Source: Larkinella punicea (GTDB taxonomy: Bacteria; Bacteroidota; Bacteroidia; Cytophagales; Spirosomataceae). Taken from it: a stretch of 64,000 nucleotides of DNA. The notes beneath the pieces were generated by a model, which worked only from the letters and a program-made list of their open reading frames with translations, had not been told where the DNA came from and ran no database searches. Shown here one piece after another: positions 7,896 to 17,568 of this stretch. The stretch spans positions 1 through 64,000 of the forward strand of contig NZ_QOWE01000020.1 in the NCBI RefSeq assembly GCF_003334855.1, given 5' to 3'. Position numbers and translations under genes: made by a program. How positions within the stretch are numbered: the stretch's first letter is position 1; each line of letters starts with the position of its first letter.

Positions 7896-10800
7896 ATGAA
7901 GAAACGTTTTACCTCCCTATTCCCGACCGATCCGGTCGGGACATTGCGTACCCGGTTTTTTCTGCTGGGATGCCTACTCGGTTTATCCCTGGTAACCTCC
8001 GCCCAGACGACCACCCGGTTTGTGTCGACAACCGGTACCAACTCCAATCCGGCGACGGCCACCAGTTGGGCCACGGCCACCTCCAATTTACAGGGTGCCA
8101 TTAACTCGCTCAGCGCGGGCGGTGAGGTCTGGGTAGCCGGGGGAACCTACAAACCCACCACCGGAACCGACCGCGAAATTTACTTCAGAATGAGGAACAA
8201 CGTGGCCATTTACGGCGGTTTTGTGGGAACCGAAGCCAATCGTAGCGAGCGGCCCGCCATCGACCTGACCACCCCTTCCAGCACTACCTTGAGTGGTGAC
8301 ATTGGGGCCGCGCGCGACCCGAGGGACAACAGTTACCATGTCATATACAACTCAAACATCAACAGTACGGCCATTCTGGACGGGTTTGTCATTACGGGTG
8401 GGTATGCTGACAGTGATGAAACAAACGATTCGAGGGGGGGTGGAATGTATAATTCTTTTTCCAGTCCCAGCCTGAACAACTGTATCTTTATAGCGAATTC
8501 AGCCTCTGTTAGTGGCGGGGGGATGTATAATTCTCGTTCCAGTCCCAGCCTGACCAACTGTAGTATCACATCAAATATTGCTATTTCTGGTGGTGGGGTC
8601 TGTAATTCCGGCGAAGGTGCCAGCCCCAGCTTTACCAATTGTAGCTTTGTATCAAATACCGCTAGGCAATTCGGGGGAGGAATGTGCCGTGGTGAGAACG
8701 TATATCTGACCAATTGTCGTTTTATCTCCAACTCTGCCAGCTATCTTTTGGGCGGGGGAGGGGTGTATAATGAAAATGAGGCCCACTTCTTCACCAACTG
8801 TAGCTTTGCTTCAAATACATCAGCTACTGGAGGGGCTATTTCCATTAGGGGGGGCAGTTCCAGTCTCATCAATTGCATTTTCTGGGACAATGACGGAAAT
8901 AATACGCTATCCAAAAGTGATGGTGGGACAATAACGGCCAGCTATTGTCTATTCGAACCGGAGGTAACGGGCTATACCAGCTCCAACAACCTCACCACCA
9001 CCACCTCGCCCTTTGTCAGTTCGGATAACCTCCAACTTAACAACTGTTCCGTGGCCATCAATGCCGGTGATCCCACCAGCGCCACGGCGGTCGCCGGGCC
9101 CTACAGTGTTACGGCCCTGCCCCAGACGGATCTGGCCGGCAATGACCGCATCTACGGAAACCGGGTCGATATGGGAGCCTACGAGTTGCAGGGAGAATGG
9201 GAGGGGGTCAGCGTATCAACCCGGGCTTCTACCGCCAGGGTCTGCATCGGGCAATCGGTTAGTCTGTCAGCAACGGTAACGGGCGGCAGTAACCTGAGTT
9301 ATAGCTGGGCCGCCCCGGCCGGAGCCACCCTGAGCAGTACCACGACCAACCCCGTGAGCGCTACCCTGCTCACCAGCGGCCCCAAGGCATTTACGGTGAC
9401 GGTCACCAATCTTACCTCGGGCTGCACCGCCACCAGCAATGTCACTGTAACCGGCAATGCGGATCCCACGGCCACCATTACGCCATCAAGCGCGACGCTG
9501 ACCTGTGCCAGTCCGACCGTGAGCCTGACCGCCAGCGGAGGAAGTTCGTATCGCTGGGACGATAACTCCACCAACGCCATCCGCAGTGTCGATGCCGCCG
9601 GACCCTATTCGGTCACCGTCACATCGGGCGGGGGTTGTTCGGCTTCCACCAGCATTACGGTTTCGGAGAATGCCTCGGCGCCCACGGCCACCATCACGCC
9701 CTCAAGTGCGACCTTGACCTGCGCCAGTCCGACCGTCAGTCTGACCGCCACCGGGGGAGTCTCTTACCGGTGGGACGACAACTCCACCAACGCCATCCGA
9801 ACCGTCAGTGCCGCCGGCCCCTATTCGGTCACCGTCACGGCCGAGAATGGTTGTTCGGCGTCCACCAGTATAACGGTTTCGGGCAATTCAGCCGCGCCCA
9901 TGGCCACCATCACACCATCAAGCGCGACCTTGACCTGTGCCAGTCCCACCGTCAGTTTGACCGCCAGCGGAGGAACTTCGTACCGTTGGGACGATAACTC
10001 CACCAACGCCATCCGAACCGTCAGTGCCGCAGGACCCTATTCGGTCACCGTCACATCGGGCGGGGGTTGTTCGGCTTCCACCAGCATTACGGTTTCGGAG
10101 AATGCCTCGGCGCCCACGCCCACCATTACGCCATCAAGTGCGACCTTGACCTGTGCCAGTCCGACCGTCAGTCTGACCGCCAGCGGAGGAACTTCGTACC
10201 GTTGGGACGATAACTCCACCAACGCCATCCGAACCGTCAGTGCCGCCGGACCCTATTCGGTCACCGTCACGGCCGAGAATGGCTGTTCGGCGTCCACCAG
10301 TATAACGGTTTCGGAGAATGCCTCGGCTCCCACGGCCACCATTACGCCATCAAGTGCGACCTTGACCTGTGCCAGTCCGACCGTCAGTCTGACCGCCAGC
10401 GGAGGAACTTCGTACCGTTGGGACGATAACTCTACGAATGCCATCCGAACCGTCAGTGCCGCCGGACCCTATTCGGTCACCGTCACGGCGGGCAATGGCT
10501 GTTCGGCTTCCACCAGCGTGACGGTTTCGGGCAATTCAGCCGCGCCCACGGCCACCATCACACCATCAAGTGCGACCTTGACCTGTGCCAGTCCGACCGT
10601 GAGCCTGACCGCCAGCGGAGGAACTTCGTACCGTTGGGACGATAACTCCACCAACGCCATCCGAACCGTCAGTGCCGACGGACCCTATTCGGTCACCGTC
10701 ACGGCAGGTAACGGATGTTCAGCTTCCACCAACGTGACGGTTTCGGGCAATTCAGCCGCGCCCACCGCAACGATTACGCCGTCGAGTGCCACGCTGACCT

Positions 10801-13800
10801 GCGCCAGTCCGACCGTCAGTTTGACCGCCAGCGGAGGAACTTCGTACCGTTGGGACGATAACTCCACCAATGCCATCCGAACCGTCGGTGCCGCCGGACC
10901 CTATTCGGTCACCGTCACGGCGGGAAATGGTTGTTCGGCTTCCACCAGCGTGACGGTTTCGGGCAATTCAGCCGCGCCCACGGCCACCATCACACCATCG
11001 AGTGCGACCTTGACCTGTGCCAGTCCGACCGTCAGCCTGACCGCCAGCGGGGGCGTCTCTTACCGTTGGGACGACAACTCCACGAATGCCATCCGCAGTG
11101 TCAATGCCGCCGGGCCGTATTCGGTCACCGTCACGGCGGGAAATGGTTGTTCGGCTTCCACCAGCGTGACGGTTTCGGGCAATTCAGCCGCGCCCACGGC
11201 CACCATCACACCATCGAGTGCCACGCTGACCTGCGCCAGTCCGACCGTCAGTCTGACCGCCACCGGGGGCGCTTCCTACCGTTGGGACGATAACTCCACG
11301 AATGCCATCCGAACCGTCAGTGCCGACGGACCGTATTCGGTCACCGTCACGGCCGAGAATGGTTGTTCGGCTTCCACCAGCGTGACGGTTTCGGGCAATT
11401 CAGCCGCGCCCACGGCCACCATCACACCATCGAGTGCCACGCTGACCTGCGCCAGTCCGACCGTCAGTCTGACCGCCACCGGGGGCGTTTCCTACCGTTG
11501 GGACGATAACTCTACGAATGCCATCCGAACCGTCAGTGCCGCCGGACCCTATTCGGTCACCGTCACGGCAGGTAACGGATGTTCAGCTTCCACCAACGTG
11601 ACGGTTTCGGGCAATTCAGCCGCGCCCACGGCCACCATTACGCCATCAAGTGCGACCTTGACCTGTGCCAGTCCGACCGTGAGCCTGACCGCCAGCGGAG
11701 GAACTTCGTACCGTTGGGACGATAACTCCACCAACGCCATCCGAACCGTCAGTGCCGACGGACCCTATTCGGTCACCGTCACGGCAGGTAACGGATGTTC
11801 AGCTTCCACCAACGTGACGGTTTCGGGCAATTCAGCCGCGCCCACCGCAACGATTACGCCGTCGAGTGCCACGCTGACCTGCGCCAGTCCGACCGTCAGT
11901 TTGACCGCCAGCGGGGGAAGTTCTTACCGGTGGGACGACAACTCCACCAATGCCATCCGAACCGTCGGTGCCGCCGGACCCTATTCGGTCACCGTCACGG
12001 CGGGAAATGGTTGTTCGGCTTCCACCAGCGTGACGGTTTCGGGCAATTCAGCCGCGCCCACGGCCACCATCACACCATCAAGCGCGACCTTGACCTGTGC
12101 CAGTCCGACCGTCAGCCTGACCGCCAGCGGGGGCGTCTCTTACCGTTGGGACGACAACTCCACGAATGCCATCCGCAGTGTCAATGCCGCCGGGCCGTAT
12201 TCGGTCACCGTCACGGCCGAGAATGGTTGTTCGGCTTCCACCAACGTGACGGTTTCGGGCAATTCAGCCGCGCCCACCGCAACGATTACGCCGTCGAGTG
12301 CCACGCTGACCTGCGCCAGTCCGACCGTCAGTTTGACCGCCACCGGGGGCGTTTCCTACCGTTGGGACGACAACTCTACGAATGCCATCCGAACCGTCAG
12401 TGCCGACGGACCGTATTCGGTCACCGTCACGGCCGAGAATGGTTGTTCGGCTTCCACCAACGTCACGGTTTCGGGCAATTCAGCCGCGCCCACAGCCACC
12501 ATCACACCCTCAAGTGCCACGCTGACCTGCGCCAGTCCGACCGTCAGCCTGACCGCCAGCGGGGGCGTTTCCTACCGTTGGGACGACAACTCTACGAATG
12601 CCATCCGAACCGTCAGTGCCGACGGACCCTATTCGGTCACCGTCACGGCAGGTAACGGATGTTCAGCTTCCACCAACGTGACGGTTTCGGGCAATTCAGC
12701 CGCGCCCACGGCCACCATTACGCCATCAAGTGCGACCTTGACCTGTGCCAGTCCGACCGTGAGCCTGACCGCCAGCGGAGGAACTTCGTACCGTTGGGAC
12801 GATAACTCCACCAACGCCATCCGAACCGTCAGTGCCGCCGGACCCTATTCGGTCACCGTCACGTCGGGAAATGGTTGTTCGGCTTCTACCAGCGTGACGG
12901 TTAGTAGTAATGTACTTTCCGTCTCTACTCCCAATCTAACCAGCACGACCGTCACGCAGGGAGCGCCAACGGTCAGCTTAACCGCCAGCAATTGTGCCGG
13001 AATCCTCACCTGGAATGGCCCGGGTGGTTCGTCGGGAACCGGAACTATTTCTGTGCTGACCACGGACCCCGGCACGGTCGTCTACCAGGCGACCTGTACC
13101 GTCAACGGTTGTATCAGTGACCCCACCAGTGCTACCGTAGTGGTCAACGCGCCGACCGTCACCGGCTCCTTCGATGGGTTCATTTACGGTGCCGACTGTT
13201 CGACATTTCGGGGCTGGGTCTGGGATCGCAACAAACCCAATACCGCCGTCTCGGTCGATATCCTTGATGGAACCAACGTCATCGCCAGCTTGCCCGCCGA
13301 TCAGTTCCGCCAGGATTTGCTCGATGCGGGGAAAGGCAACGGAAAACACGCCTTTTTCTGGTCGATTCCCGAAACGCTCAAAGATGGGTTGGCACACGTC
13401 CTTTCGGCCCGGGTGACGGGCAATTCGTTCGTGCTGAAAGATTCACCCAAAGCCCTCATTTGCCAGGTCAATACCAACCCCGGAGGCAACCAACCCCCGA
13501 AAGCACCGACTCCTACAGTATCGATTGTTCCGCTGGTAGCTCAGGTTGAAGTCCCATTTTCGGCTCCCCTGGTGGCTTTTACCGATCCGGAAGGAGGGAC
13601 TTTAAGTTACGGACTGAGTGGCTTGCCAGCAGGCTTGAGCCTGCAAATGCCGAACCGCATTATTACAGGTACGCCAACCGAGTCGGGTATATTTTTCGTC
13701 ACCTATCAGGCGACCGACCCGCTGGGAGCCAGCAACAGCGTAAGTTTCCAGTTGACAGTCAATCCGGCTGAAACCGTCGTTACGGGTAGTTTCGAAGGCT

Positions 13801-14384
13801 ATCTGGATAAACTCGATTGTGGAGGGATTCGCGGGTGGGTCTGGGATCGCAACAAACCCAATACCCCGTTGACTGTGGAATTTTACCTCGAACCCAGTCC
13901 GGGAACCATCACACCTTTGGGCAGTACACTGGCCAATATTTACCGGGTCGACCTGAAAGATGCCGGAAAAGGCAATGGCGCGCATGCGTATAATTTCACG
14001 CCACCGGGCAGCGTCGCCAACGGTACCAAGGTGTTGGCACGGGTGCTGGGTTCTACGTTTATCTTAAAAGGGTCACCGAAGGAATACCAGTGTGCGCCCG
14101 GTTCCCGGTTGTCGGCCGAAACCACTTCCGACCTACAGGTAACGGTGTTGGGCAACCCGGTTTCCAGTCAGGTTGAAGTGGAAATCCGGGGGGCCGAAGG
14201 AAAACCGCTGCACGTGCAATTGACAGACATCAATGGCCATCTGGTCAGTGAGCAGCGGGTGCCGCAGGCGGCTGTGGTTGACCATCTCCGGCTCCCGGTT
14301 TTTCATCAGGCACCGGGAATGCTGTTGTTGCAGATTAGTACGCCAACTAAGCAGAAAATCGTAAAGATTCTGAAGGGCAAGTAA
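7896..14384 (+). CDS. Giant secreted repeat protein with T9SS sorting domain
   Basis: 2162 residues. The signal peptide ends near SLVTSAQ. Residues about 40-430 form a right-handed beta-helix region with repeated TNCSFVSNTA-like rungs of the polymorphic outer-membrane protein type. A PKD/Ig-like module follows, then sixteen 72-residue repeats (residues about 526-1670), each with ITPSSATLTC, SYRWDDNSTNAI and PYSVTVT and two Cys positions. The C-terminal part has two copies of a module with GWVWDRNKPNT, a He_PIG-type Ig domain between them, and a final beta-sandwich typical of T9SS C-terminal sorting domains. It should be a cell-surface or released adhesin-like protein. The gene stands alone between the cupin gene and a terminator. 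No enzymatic motif is seen. Confidence 0.9.
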   Translation: MKKRFTSLFPTDPVGTLRTRFFLLGCLLGLSLVTSAQTTTRFVSTTGTNSNPATATSWATATSNLQGAINSLSAGGEVWVAGGTYKPTTGTDREIYFRMRNNVAIYGGFVGTEANRSERPAIDLTTPSSTTLSGDIGAARDPRDNSYHVIYNSNINSTAILDGFVITGGYADSDETNDSRGGGMYNSFSSPSLNNCIFIANSASVSGGGMYNSRSSPSLTNCSITSNIAISGGGVCNSGEGASPSFTNCSFVSNTARQFGGGMCRGENVYLTNCRFISNSASYLLGGGGVYNENEAHFFTNCSFASNTSATGGAISIRGGSSSLINCIFWDNDGNNTLSKSDGGTITASYCLFEPEVTGYTSSNNLTTTTSPFVSSDNLQLNNCSVAINAGDPTSATAVAGPYSVTALPQTDLAGNDRIYGNRVDMGAYELQGEWEGVSVSTRASTARVCIGQSVSLSATVTGGSNLSYSWAAPAGATLSSTTTNPVSATLLTSGPKAFTVTVTNLTSGCTATSNVTVTGNADPTATITPSSATLTCASPTVSLTASGGSSYRWDDNSTNAIRSVDAAGPYSVTVTSGGGCSASTSITVSENASAPTATITPSSATLTCASPTVSLTATGGVSYRWDDNSTNAIRTVSAAGPYSVTVTAENGCSASTSITVSGNSAAPMATITPSSATLTCASPTVSLTASGGTSYRWDDNSTNAIRTVSAAGPYSVTVTSGGGCSASTSITVSENASAPTPTITPSSATLTCASPTVSLTASGGTSYRWDDNSTNAIRTVSAAGPYSVTVTAENGCSASTSITVSENASAPTATITPSSATLTCASPTVSLTASGGTSYRWDDNSTNAIRTVSAAGPYSVTVTAGNGCSASTSVTVSGNSAAPTATITPSSATLTCASPTVSLTASGGTSYRWDDNSTNAIRTVSADGPYSVTVTAGNGCSASTNVTVSGNSAAPTATITPSSATLTCASPTVSLTASGGTSYRWDDNSTNAIRTVGAAGPYSVTVTAGNGCSASTSVTVSGNSAAPTATITPSSATLTCASPTVSLTASGGVSYRWDDNSTNAIRSVNAAGPYSVTVTAGNGCSASTSVTVSGNSAAPTATITPSSATLTCASPTVSLTATGGASYRWDDNSTNAIRTVSADGPYSVTVTAENGCSASTSVTVSGNSAAPTATITPSSATLTCASPTVSLTATGGVSYRWDDNSTNAIRTVSAAGPYSVTVTAGNGCSASTNVTVSGNSAAPTATITPSSATLTCASPTVSLTASGGTSYRWDDNSTNAIRTVSADGPYSVTVTAGNGCSASTNVTVSGNSAAPTATITPSSATLTCASPTVSLTASGGSSYRWDDNSTNAIRTVGAAGPYSVTVTAGNGCSASTSVTVSGNSAAPTATITPSSATLTCASPTVSLTASGGVSYRWDDNSTNAIRSVNAAGPYSVTVTAENGCSASTNVTVSGNSAAPTATITPSSATLTCASPTVSLTATGGVSYRWDDNSTNAIRTVSADGPYSVTVTAENGCSASTNVTVSGNSAAPTATITPSSATLTCASPTVSLTASGGVSYRWDDNSTNAIRTVSADGPYSVTVTAGNGCSASTNVTVSGNSAAPTATITPSSATLTCASPTVSLTASGGTSYRWDDNSTNAIRTVSAAGPYSVTVTSGNGCSASTSVTVSSNVLSVSTPNLTSTTVTQGAPTVSLTASNCAGILTWNGPGGSSGTGTISVLTTDPGTVVYQATCTVNGCISDPTSATVVVNAPTVTGSFDGFIYGADCSTFRGWVWDRNKPNTAVSVDILDGTNVIASLPADQFRQDLLDAGKGNGKHAFFWSIPETLKDGLAHVLSARVTGNSFVLKDSPKALICQVNTNPGGNQPPKAPTPTVSIVPLVAQVEVPFSAPLVAFTDPEGGTLSYGLSGLPAGLSLQMPNRIITGTPTESGIFFVTYQATDPLGASNSVSFQLTVNPAETVVTGSFEGYLDKLDCGGIRGWVWDRNKPNTPLTVEFYLEPSPGTITPLGSTLANIYRVDLKDAGKGNGAHAYNFTPPGSVANGTKVLARVLGSTFILKGSPKEYQCAPGSRLSAETTSDLQVTVLGNPVSSQVEVEIRGAEGKPLHVQLTDINGHLVSEQRVPQAAVVDHLRLPVFHQAPGMLLLQISTPTKQKIVKILKGK
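9471..12905 (+). repeat. Sixteen tandem 216-bp repeats inside the giant gene
   Basis: Copies begin at 9471 and every 216 bp up to 12711; the last one is cut short at VTVS. They differ in a few codons, including silent ones. Copies 6-8 and 11-13 share the same variants at an exact distance of 1080 bp (five units), for example the GTCAATGCCGCCGGGCCG block at about 11100 and 12180. This shows that a block of several units was duplicated, not only single units. Confidence 0.95.
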
Positions 14385-14390
14385 AAGAAT

Positions 14391-14414
14391 GGAGCTGCCA
14401 ATAAGCTCTTTTTT
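14391..14414 (+). terminator. Rho-independent terminator after the giant gene
   Basis: Short stem GAGCT/AGCTC (392-396 and 404-408 of the 14000s) followed by six T, just after the stop at 14384. Confidence 0.6.
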
Positions 14415-14439
14415 GTATCATTTTCAGCGGTGAGTTTTT

Positions 14440-14482
14440 GATCGGGGCGGTTTGTGGGTATATCTTTAAAACCGCTCCGATC
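14440..14482. repeat. Intergenic inverted repeat, 14-bp arms
   Basis: 14440-14453 pairs with 14469-14482 with one G-T position, around a 15-nt loop. No T-run follows on either strand. It lies 36 nt after the stop of the minus-strand MFS gene, between convergent genes. A second short direct repeat (ACCGCTGACAGGGT and ACCGCTGTCAGGGT) follows it. Confidence 0.6.
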
Positions 14483-14517
14483 GCAACCGCTGACAGGGTC
14501 TTCGACCGCTGTCAGGG

Positions 14518-15759
14518 TTACGTTAAAACCACTTCCTCTGTTGGATCGATGCGGAGCCAGAGCAGGCAACTGCACAACAACAGAAACGCAATCAGGAATA
14601 ACGGCAGGTTGAAATCGCCGGTGAGGTTGACGATGTAGCCGAACAGCACCCCCAGAAAAACCGCCCCCAACTGCCCGACGGTATTCATGGCACCCGACAC
14701 CATGCCCGACTGACTCCGGCCCACATCGTTGCAAACCGCAAACGAAACCGGGAGCGTCAAGTCCTTAAAACCCATACCCATCGACAGGAAAATCGCGGCC
14801 GTTTGATTGTCTTTCGTCAGCGCCGACAGCAAGATCATCACCGCCGAAAGTCCTAACCCCACGATGCCCACTACCCGCCGACCGACTTTTAACCCATAGC
14901 GTTTCGAGAGCCAGTCGCTCAAATAACCGCCCGTGAAGCAGCCGATGGCACCCAGAAAAAACGGCAGCGTGGAAAAAAGCTGCATGTGCTCTTTATCGAA
15001 ATGCCGCCCTTCTTTAAGGTAGGTAGGCAGCCAGCCCGTGAAGAAATACGCACCGTACATGTAAAAATGGAACATCATCATGATGGCCCACATGTTCTGA
15101 CTCCGCAATACCGCCCGCCAGGGAATGTGGTGACTGGAAACCCGGAACCGGCGGTTTTCTTCGATGTGGGCGAGTTCTTCGGCGGTGATGTTTTGTTTTT
15201 CGTTCGGAAAATCGCGAAACCAGATATACCAGCAAACCGCCCAGACCACGCCCAGCAAGCCCATCGCGTAGAACGAAGCGCGCCAGCCGAAGTGTGTGGC
15301 CACCGGCACCACGATCCAGGGCGCCAGCATCCCGCCCACGCGACCAGCAGCCCAGATATAGGCCTGCGCCCGACCGGTTTCCTGCCGCGGAAACCAGCGG
15401 GAAACCACGATGGAGGCATTGGGATAGGCCCCGGCTTCGCCCGCACCAAACAAAAACCGCACGATGACAAGATAAAGCCAGCTTGTGGCGGTGCCAGTGA
15501 GTGCCGTGAAAACCGACCACCAGCCCACTACCCGCGTGAGTACCCGCCGGGGTCCCAGCCGGTCGCCGAGAGCACCCGTTGGCAGTTCAAAGAGCGCGTA
15601 GGAAAGCGCAAAGGCACTCAGAATCCAGCCCCACTGATCGTTCCCAATCTTTAAGTCACTCTTGATGTCCGATGCCACCAGCGAGATGCAGGTTCGGTCG
15701 ATGTAGGTAATGGTGGAAAGCGCGAATAAAAACGAGAGTACCCGGGAGCGGTAATTCAT
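14518..15759 (-). CDS. MFS transporter, ACS family (hexuronate/glucarate type)
   Basis: 413 residues with about twelve membrane segments in two halves, inner membrane. The N-terminal half shows the family pattern: ITYIDRTCIS in the first helix, GALGDRLGPRRVL as the MFS loop motif and RFLFGAGEAGAYPNAS in the fifth helix, a signature of the anion:cation symporter group that carries hexuronates, glucarate and related acids. I chose ATG at 15759; a TTG at 15789 would add ten residues. It sits 70 nt downstream of a KdgF-like cupin in the same direction, so the two probably form an operon for uronate uptake and use. The exact substrate is inferred. Confidence 0.82.
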   Translation of the reverse strand: MNYRSRVLSFLFALSTITYIDRTCISLVASDIKSDLKIGNDQWGWILSAFALSYALFELPTGALGDRLGPRRVLTRVVGWWSVFTALTGTATSWLYLVIVRFLFGAGEAGAYPNASIVVSRWFPRQETGRAQAYIWAAGRVGGMLAPWIVVPVATHFGWRASFYAMGLLGVVWAVCWYIWFRDFPNEKQNITAEELAHIEENRRFRVSSHHIPWRAVLRSQNMWAIMMMFHFYMYGAYFFTGWLPTYLKEGRHFDKEHMQLFSTLPFFLGAIGCFTGGYLSDWLSKRYGLKVGRRVVGIVGLGLSAVMILLSALTKDNQTAAIFLSMGMGFKDLTLPVSFAVCNDVGRSQSGMVSGAMNTVGQLGAVFLGVLFGYIVNLTGDFNLPLFLIAFLLLCSCLLWLRIDPTEEVVLT

Positions 15760-15829
15760 GGGAAGGGCCGTGGTGAAATCCGGTCTCAAAATAGTGAATT
15801 ACTAGACAGGATTTTAGTGATTTCGTGGA

Positions 15830-16168
15830 TTACACAAAATCTTCCCGCATCGGCGTAAACACATCCACCAGTACACCAGCTTCCAGCGCTACGGCACCAT
15901 GAGGAATATCCGGTGGGAGGTGATAGACGTCACCGGCTTTCAGTTCGCGGGTTTCACCGGCAATCGTGATGGCAAACCGCCCGCTTTCGACGTAACTCAT
16001 CTGGGTGTGGTAATGGTGGTGAATGGCGCCAACTCCGCCCGCGTCAAAGGCCACTTTCACCAGCATCAGGTTGGCATCATACGCCATGATTTTGCGCCGG
16101 ACACCGGGGCCGACGGCTTCCCAGGGCAGATTTTCATCATTGATAAAAAGAGGATCGAGCATTGACAT
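15830..16168 (-). CDS. Small cupin, KdgF-like
   Basis: 112 residues, a single cupin barrel. Metal ligands are visible in IHHHYHTQMSYVESG (motif 1) and in LPPDIPHGAVALE (motif 2). Length and pattern fit KdgF, which linearises unsaturated uronic acids released from pectin or alginate. The gene precedes an ACS-family transporter in what looks like one operon, which supports a uronate role. No lyase or other pectin gene is seen here, so the assignment to KdgF rather than a generic cupin is moderate. The start at 16168 is an ATG; a second ATG is two codons later. Confidence 0.7.
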   Translation of the reverse strand: MSMLDPLFINDENLPWEAVGPGVRRKIMAYDANLMLVKVAFDAGGVGAIHHHYHTQMSYVESGRFAITIAGETRELKAGDVYHLPPDIPHGAVALEAGVLVDVFTPMREDFV

Positions 16169-16199
16169 CCGCGGCTGGTTTTACGTGAGAATTTCCCGG

Positions 16200-16226
16200 C
16201 AAAAATACCAGAATACACCATACCAA
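16200..16226 (-). promoter_or_regulatory. Promoter of the cupin-transporter operon
   Basis: On the minus strand a -7 box TATTTTTG (16200-16207) fits TAnnTTTG, with TTG at 16224-16226 as a short -33 element 16 nt away. It lies about 32 nt before the cupin start. Confidence 0.45.
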
Positions 16227-16389
16227 CCGCCCTGATTGGAAGAATACCCTAAACACGGGGCCGGCTGAGCCGGTTTTCGGGAAGGCCCTGACGATAGATT
16301 TTCGCTTTTCGGGCGAAAAAATCAACAATTAACCGTTTATCTTAGTTGATTAAACCGGATATACCAGCCCCTGATTGGGCTGATTTGAA

Positions 16390-17568
16390 ATGGATAAACC
16401 ACCCCAGGATTCAACTCAAGACCCACTAGTGACCGAAATTTCCCGATTGCGCGCGTTGATGGACAGCGCCCAGTCGGCTTTATTCCTGCTGCAACCGGTT
16501 CGAAACGATCAGGGCGAAATAACGGATTTCCGGTTTACCATTATCAATAAAAAACTGGCAGCCTTCGTCGATCAGGAGCCCTCCGCTCTCCTCGGCGAAC
16601 TCCACAGCCGGTGGTTTCCAACCTACAAAACCAACGGCATTTTCGACCATTATTGCCGGGCTATGACCCAGAACGAACCCCTCAAACTCGAACACCACTA
16701 CAACAGCGACGGCATGGACCGCTGGCTGACGGTGGTGGCCAACCGGTTCGGCGACGACCTTCGGGTTACGTTTCTGGATATCACCGAAAACAAACGCATC
16801 CAGCATCAACTGGAAGCCACTATCCACCAGATCCGGAATTCCAACGAAAATCTGGAGCAGTTTGCCTACATCGCATCCCACGATTTGCAGGAACCGCTGC
16901 GTAAACTACAGGCTTTTGGCGATGTGCTGCAAAGTCAGTTTGCGGATAGTCTGGCCGATGGCGAAGTGGACCTCGTCCGCCGGATTCAGAATTCGGCCAA
17001 ACGGATGCAGGTGCTGGTGCGCGATCTGCTGACGTATTCGCGCCTGTCGACCCAGACTGAACCGTTTGAAAACATCTCGCTGGCGCGGCTGATCAAGGAA
17101 GTGCTGGGGGATCTGGAAATGTCGATTTCGGAGAAAAAAGCAATTGTTAAGGTATCTCCGTTGCCTAATTTGCTGGGCAATCCGCTGCGCTTGCGGCAGT
17201 TGTTCCAGAATCTGGTCGCCAACGCCATCAAATTTCAGAAAGCCGACCAGAAACCGGAGATTCAGATCAATGCCCGCTATCCCGAAGTTGAAGAGTTGCC
17301 GGAAGAGCTTCGGAGCCAGGCCCAGCGGCTTTTTCTGCTGGTCGAAGTGGCAGATAATGGAATCGGTTTTGACGAAAAGTACAAGTCGCGGATTTTTCAA
17401 CCCTTCCAGCGTCTGGAAAGTCGGTCGGCCTACAGCGGGACGGGCATCGGGCTGGCAGTCTGTAAAAAGGTAGCCGAAATTCACGGCGGAGCCATCGACG
17501 TATCGAGCCAGGTTGGCAAGGGTGCTACCTTTAAAGTGTTTCTGCCGGTATATGGCAAAAATGGTTAA
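16390..17568 (+). CDS. PAS-domain sensor histidine kinase
   Basis: 392 residues, soluble, no membrane segment. A PAS-like domain (about 15-140) is followed by a coiled segment, then HisKA with YIASHDLQEPLRKLQ and a HATPase domain with QNLVANAIKFQ, DNGIGFD and GTGIGLAVCKK. The kinase core is of the Cph1/phytochrome-associated class. There is no receiver domain. It converges on the heme oxygenase gene of the phytochrome operon: the two stop codons share TTAA at 17565-17568. A link to light signalling is only suggested by position and by the kinase class. Confidence 0.85.
   Translation: MDKPPQDSTQDPLVTEISRLRALMDSAQSALFLLQPVRNDQGEITDFRFTIINKKLAAFVDQEPSALLGELHSRWFPTYKTNGIFDHYCRAMTQNEPLKLEHHYNSDGMDRWLTVVANRFGDDLRVTFLDITENKRIQHQLEATIHQIRNSNENLEQFAYIASHDLQEPLRKLQAFGDVLQSQFADSLADGEVDLVRRIQNSAKRMQVLVRDLLTYSRLSTQTEPFENISLARLIKEVLGDLEMSISEKKAIVKVSPLPNLLGNPLRLRQLFQNLVANAIKFQKADQKPEIQINARYPEVEELPEELRSQAQRLFLLVEVADNGIGFDEKYKSRIFQPFQRLESRSAYSGTGIGLAVCKKVAEIHGGAIDVSSQVGKGATFKVFLPVYGKNG

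Noticed and set aside
11795-12655. 286-codon frame in another plus frame of the repeat array
   Set aside because: It comes from the repeat in a shifted frame, with the His/Gln-rich composition typical of such shadows.
9821-12820. A row of 63-67-codon frames on the minus strand every 216 bp
   Set aside because: They are antisense copies of the repeat unit of the giant protein, not genes.
9471-12905. CRISPR or satellite interpretation of the 216-bp repeats
   Set aside because: The repeats are coding, in frame and contiguous without spacers.
14440-14482. The 14-bp stem as a second terminator
   Set aside because: No T-run follows on either strand, so it is listed only as a palindrome.
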